Assembly: GCA_904420155.1 (NCBI GenBank)
Contig: CAJFUH010000222.1
Coordinates: forward strand, 1 to 6,692
Source of the DNA: an uncultured Clostridia bacterium
GTDB lineage: Bacteria > Bacillota > Clostridia > Oscillospirales > Acutalibacteraceae
Length of the DNA stretch: 6,692 nucleotides
Direction: 5' to 3'
Numbering within the stretch: position 1 is the first letter of the stretch; each line of letters begins with the position of its first letter. Positions 4,786 through 6,692 of this stretch are shown in pieces. A program made the translations under genes and the position numbers. The notes under the pieces were generated by a model. That model was given only the letters and a program-made list of their open reading frames with translations. It had not been told where the DNA came from and made no database searches.

Positions 4786-5292
4786 GTGAGATATTGTCCC
4801 CGCTGTCAAAGAATAGAGGAAAAAGAAATAGAAAGATGCCCCGTCTGCCATAAGCAGTTAAAAAGAAATATTGAGGAAAACGATCCCGTTTTTTTATTGG
4901 AAACGAGTATTTTGGAGTCCGAACGGGTTGAGGCGGCCTTAGATGACGAGGGCATTCCTTATGCGAGCCGTACCCCTAAAAAAGAGCCCTCGGCTACCAT
5001 TATTACGGGCAATAAAAACGCCGGCGTCTATTTGTACGTCCCCTTTCAAGTGTGGGAGAAGGCTAAGGATATTGCTATTGGGATCGGGGCTATGCAGCCA
5101 GCGGAAGAAGATACGCAACAGCTACAGGAAAAACCCCGCACCATTGAGAAAAAAGGGGAAGAATTTGAAGAGATGAGCCGTTCTAAACGGCTGATTGTCC
5201 GTATTGTATCCGTTATTCTTTTTATTTTAGTGATTTGGGCAGTGGTTGCAGGGACGGACTTTGTTATGAATCTCATCAAGGGCCTTTGGTAA
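4786..5292 (+). CDS. Zinc-ribbon, DUF2007-like, C-terminal membrane-anchored protein
   Basis: A 168-residue protein starting at GTG 4786, eight bases after AGGAG (4773-4777); a longer frame from ATG 4654 has no ribosome binding site and reads through the promoter. Residues 1-22 are a zinc ribbon (YCPRC, then RCPVC; Cys4, 7, 18, 21). Residues 35-99 resemble the DUF2007 'putative signal-transducing' domain: VFLLETSILESERVEAALDD, GIPY, then a loop and VYLYVPFQVWEKAKDI. After a charged linker (105-135), a single transmembrane helix at 138-158 (VRIVSVILFILVIWAVVAG) anchors the C-terminus, so the zinc ribbon faces the cytoplasm. Monocistronic host gene with its own promoter. Proteins of this design are common in Clostridia; their function is unknown, perhaps sensing or protein-protein binding. 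Confidence 0.78.
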   Translation: MRYCPRCQRIEEKEIERCPVCHKQLKRNIEENDPVFLLETSILESERVEAALDDEGIPYASRTPKKEPSATIITGNKNAGVYLYVPFQVWEKAKDIAIGIGAMQPAEEDTQQLQEKPRTIEKKGEEFEEMSRSKRLIVRIVSVILFILVIWAVVAGTDFVMNLIKGLW

Positions 5293-5526
5293 ATTTGGAA
5301 AGAGAAATGGCTAGATGATGAAACTGCTCATAAAAATGGGAATAATGCTGTAAATTTATTCATATTTATAGGATAAATGGCAAAGAAATGGTCATGGATC
5401 ATAAAAATATGAAAAAATTATGTTTTAATTTTGAAATAATATTATTTTTTTCATTACCTAATTTACAAATTCGTCATTTCTTGCTATAATAAATTAAAAT
5501 TTGAGACTTAAGAGGAGGTTTTTCAA
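5293..5526 (+). promoter_or_regulatory. AT-rich intergenic region with the promoter of the 91-aa gene
   Basis: No gene seen. The only clear elements are near the right end: -35 TTTACA (5462-5467), 17-bp spacer, extended -10 TGCTATAAT (core 5485-5490), start expected near 5497, and the strong AGGAGG (5513-5518) for the gene at 5527. A 14-bp AT palindrome lies at 5434-5447 followed by a T-run; it lacks a loop and GC pairs, so at best it is a weak terminator for the preceding gene. Confidence 0.7.
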
Positions 5527-5802
5527 ATGGAACAAAGAAATAACGGCAAGTCGGTTGCGTCCCTGGTACTGGGTATTATCGGTGTGGTTCTTGGATTTTT
5601 AGGCGGCTGGGCTTGGACTGGCGCTATCCTTGGTATTATCGGTTTGATCCTGGGCGTGCTGGGCAAGAAAGAGGCCCCCAACGGAATGGCAACAGCTGGT
5701 ATCGTACTGTCCATCATTGCGATCGCTCTGGGCTTGATTGTAACCATTGCTTGCTATGCTTGTGTAGCGGCTGTTTACAGTGCGGCGGGTAGCCTGTATT
5801 AA
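5527..5802 (+). CDS. Small glycine-rich DUF4190-like membrane protein
   Basis: A 91-residue hydrophobic protein. After a short polar start (MEQRNNGKSV) come two glycine-rich hydrophobic helices (about 9-28 and 30-46) containing the repeated pattern LGIIGVVLGFLGG and LGIIGLILGVLG, then a short KKEAPNG loop and a third long helix (54-82, GIVLSIIAIALGLIV). This repeated Leu-Gly-Ile-Ile-Gly pattern and the GMATAGIVLSIIAI segment are typical of small DUF4190-type membrane proteins, whose role is unknown. ATG 5527 has AGGAGG eight bases upstream and a near-consensus promoter, so it is probably well expressed. It is closed by a strong terminator at 5836-5884. High-level, single-gene expression suggests an envelope role, but nothing more can be said. 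Confidence 0.82.
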   Translation: MEQRNNGKSVASLVLGIIGVVLGFLGGWAWTGAILGIIGLILGVLGKKEAPNGMATAGIVLSIIAIALGLIVTIACYACVAAVYSAAGSLY

Positions 5803-5835
5803 TCATCCATTTAGATAATTGTAAAATCTGGTAGG

Positions 5836-5884
5836 GATAAGCAATCAGAGGGGAGTGTACTCGCTGGTTGCTTATCTTATTTTT
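5836..5884 (+). terminator. Rho-independent terminator between the 91-aa gene and the Lgt-like gene
   Basis: GATAAGCAATCAG (5836-5848) pairs with CTGGTTGCTTATC (5864-5876), 13 bp with one U-G wobble, followed by TTATTTTT (5877-5884). The Lgt-like start lies only nine bases after the T-run, so that gene has no room for a separate promoter downstream of the hairpin and must depend on readthrough or on a promoter hidden within it. Confidence 0.85.
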
Positions 5885-5892
5885 AGGGGTGT

Positions 5893-6692
5893 TTGCATAT
5901 CTTACCATACATTCATATTTTTGGATTTCCGGTAGCCATGTACGGCTTGATGATTTTAGTAGGAGCAGTCGCCGGGATCGGTTTGGCGTTGCTGCGCGCG
6001 AAAAAATATCAGCAGAAAAGGGAAGACGTGCTGTTTTCCGCTTTCTTTGCGGGAATCGGCGTGGCGGTCGGGGCAAAAATCTTATATATCATTACAATTC
6101 TGCCGGATCTTATTGCGAACTGGAATACCTTAGTACAGAATACGGAGTATTTGTTTTCTATCATCAGCGGGGGATTTGTCTTTTATGGCGGCTTAATCGG
6201 CGCAGTGATTATGCTGGTGATTTATACCAGGAAGTACCGGCTGGATACTTTTACCATGTTGGAGGTGTTTGCGCCAGCGATCCCCTTGGTGCACGCGTTT
6301 GGTCGCCTGGGCTGCTTCTGCGCAGGCTGTTGTTATGGAATACCGGTGGATCCTCCTCTGGGGATGGTTTTTGCACATTCCGTAGCTGGGCCTCAGGATG
6401 TGCCGTTGCTTCCCATCCAGCTTTTTGAAAGCGGCCTGAATATCGTGCTCTGTGTCGTCTTGCTCTCGCTTTCTCGAAAGATAAACAAACGAGGCAGGCT
6501 ATTGGGGATTTATCTCATTGCCTATGCGGTGATGCGCTTTGTGCTGGAGTTTTTCCGCTACGATTATGTCAGAGGGTTTTTACTGGGGATCTCCACTTCC
6601 CAGTGGATCAGTATCCTTTTGATCCCTATTGGAATTCTTTTTATCGTTCTGCCCGGAGATCATAAGCTGTTCCAGTTTTTTGATTTTTCCCG
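5893..6692 (+). CDS. Lgt-family protein (prolipoprotein diacylglyceryl transferase-like), 3'-truncated by window
   Basis: An open frame of 266 codons running off the window. TTG 5893 is the likely start (MHILPYIHIFGFPVAMYGLM is the usual Lgt opening; an in-frame TAG at 5884 excludes more), although AGGGG is only three bases before it; ATG 5938 is the alternative. Several membrane helices follow in Lgt order, with GGFVFYGGLIGA (about 93-104), the signature region AFGRLGCFCAGCCYG (136-149) and RFVLEFFRYD near the C-terminus. Lgt moves diacylglycerol from phosphatidylglycerol to the lipobox cysteine of prolipoproteins. The family fold is clear and Arg138 of the signature is kept, but the canonical HGGL is YGGL and canonical GN-F-x-N-x-E is replaced by GCFCAGCC. 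It is therefore a variant paralogue whose activity is uncertain, and I give no symbol. A different frame across 5868-6428 is only its shadow. Confidence 0.85.
   Translation, partial: MHILPYIHIFGFPVAMYGLMILVGAVAGIGLALLRAKKYQQKREDVLFSAFFAGIGVAVGAKILYIITILPDLIANWNTLVQNTEYLFSIISGGFVFYGGLIGAVIMLVIYTRKYRLDTFTMLEVFAPAIPLVHAFGRLGCFCAGCCYGIPVDPPLGMVFAHSVAGPQDVPLLPIQLFESGLNIVLCVVLLSLSRKINKRGRLLGIYLIAYAVMRFVLEFFRYDYVRGFLLGISTSQWISILLIPIGILFIVLPGDHKLFQFFDFS

Noticed and set aside
5868..6428. 186-codon plus-strand frame
   Set aside because: Out-of-frame shadow of the Lgt-like gene, which is open to the window end.
1..6692. tRNA, rRNA or CRISPR array
   Set aside because: No cloverleaf-like sequence, rRNA signature or regularly spaced repeat was seen on either strand.

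Overview
The window looks like a chromosomal stretch of an endospore-forming Bacillota (Clostridia-type) bacterium. The reasons are strong AGGAGG-type ribosome binding sites, TTG and GTG starts, sigma-A-like promoters, and the 3' part of a dipicolinate synthase subunit B gene (dpaB/spoVFB), which spore formers use to make spore dipicolinic acid. I cannot name a genus.

Layout. Positions 1 to about 4312 are the right-hand end of an integrated prophage-like element whose left end lies outside the window. (i) 1-923: a lysogeny-type switch, with a leftward Cro-like HTH gene, the start of a following early gene, a rightward CI-like HTH repressor, and between them two back-to-back promoters built over repeated CGCATTGCG operators. 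(ii) 843-1392: a small leftward ORF with its own promoter, convergent with and overlapping the repressor end, then AT-rich sequence with decayed-looking coding remnants and a strong leftward terminator. (iii) 1393-2366: a leftward two-gene cassette of small membrane-anchored, lysine-rich proteins with its own promoter and terminator, resembling a prophage cargo ('moron') unit. (iv) 2367-4287: a leader and a large serine recombinase whose stop codon lies about 25 bp from the element end.

From about 4313 the sequence is host. 4313-4579 encodes 88 residues matching the C-terminal part of DpaB/SpoVFB, in frame to its stop and followed by a terminator, with no start codon or N-terminal half. The element therefore appears to have integrated inside dpaB. 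This is the arrangement of sporulation intervening elements such as the sigK skin element, in which the recombinase excises the element in the mother cell and rebuilds the gene. That is the main discovery of the window; developmental excision is inferred, not shown.

Right of dpaB come host genes in one direction: a zinc-ribbon/DUF2007-like membrane protein (4786-5292), a small glycine-rich DUF4190-like membrane protein (5527-5802) and a truncated Lgt-family gene (5893 to window end) in which several canonical catalytic-motif residues are replaced, some by cysteines. No tRNA, rRNA or CRISPR array was seen.
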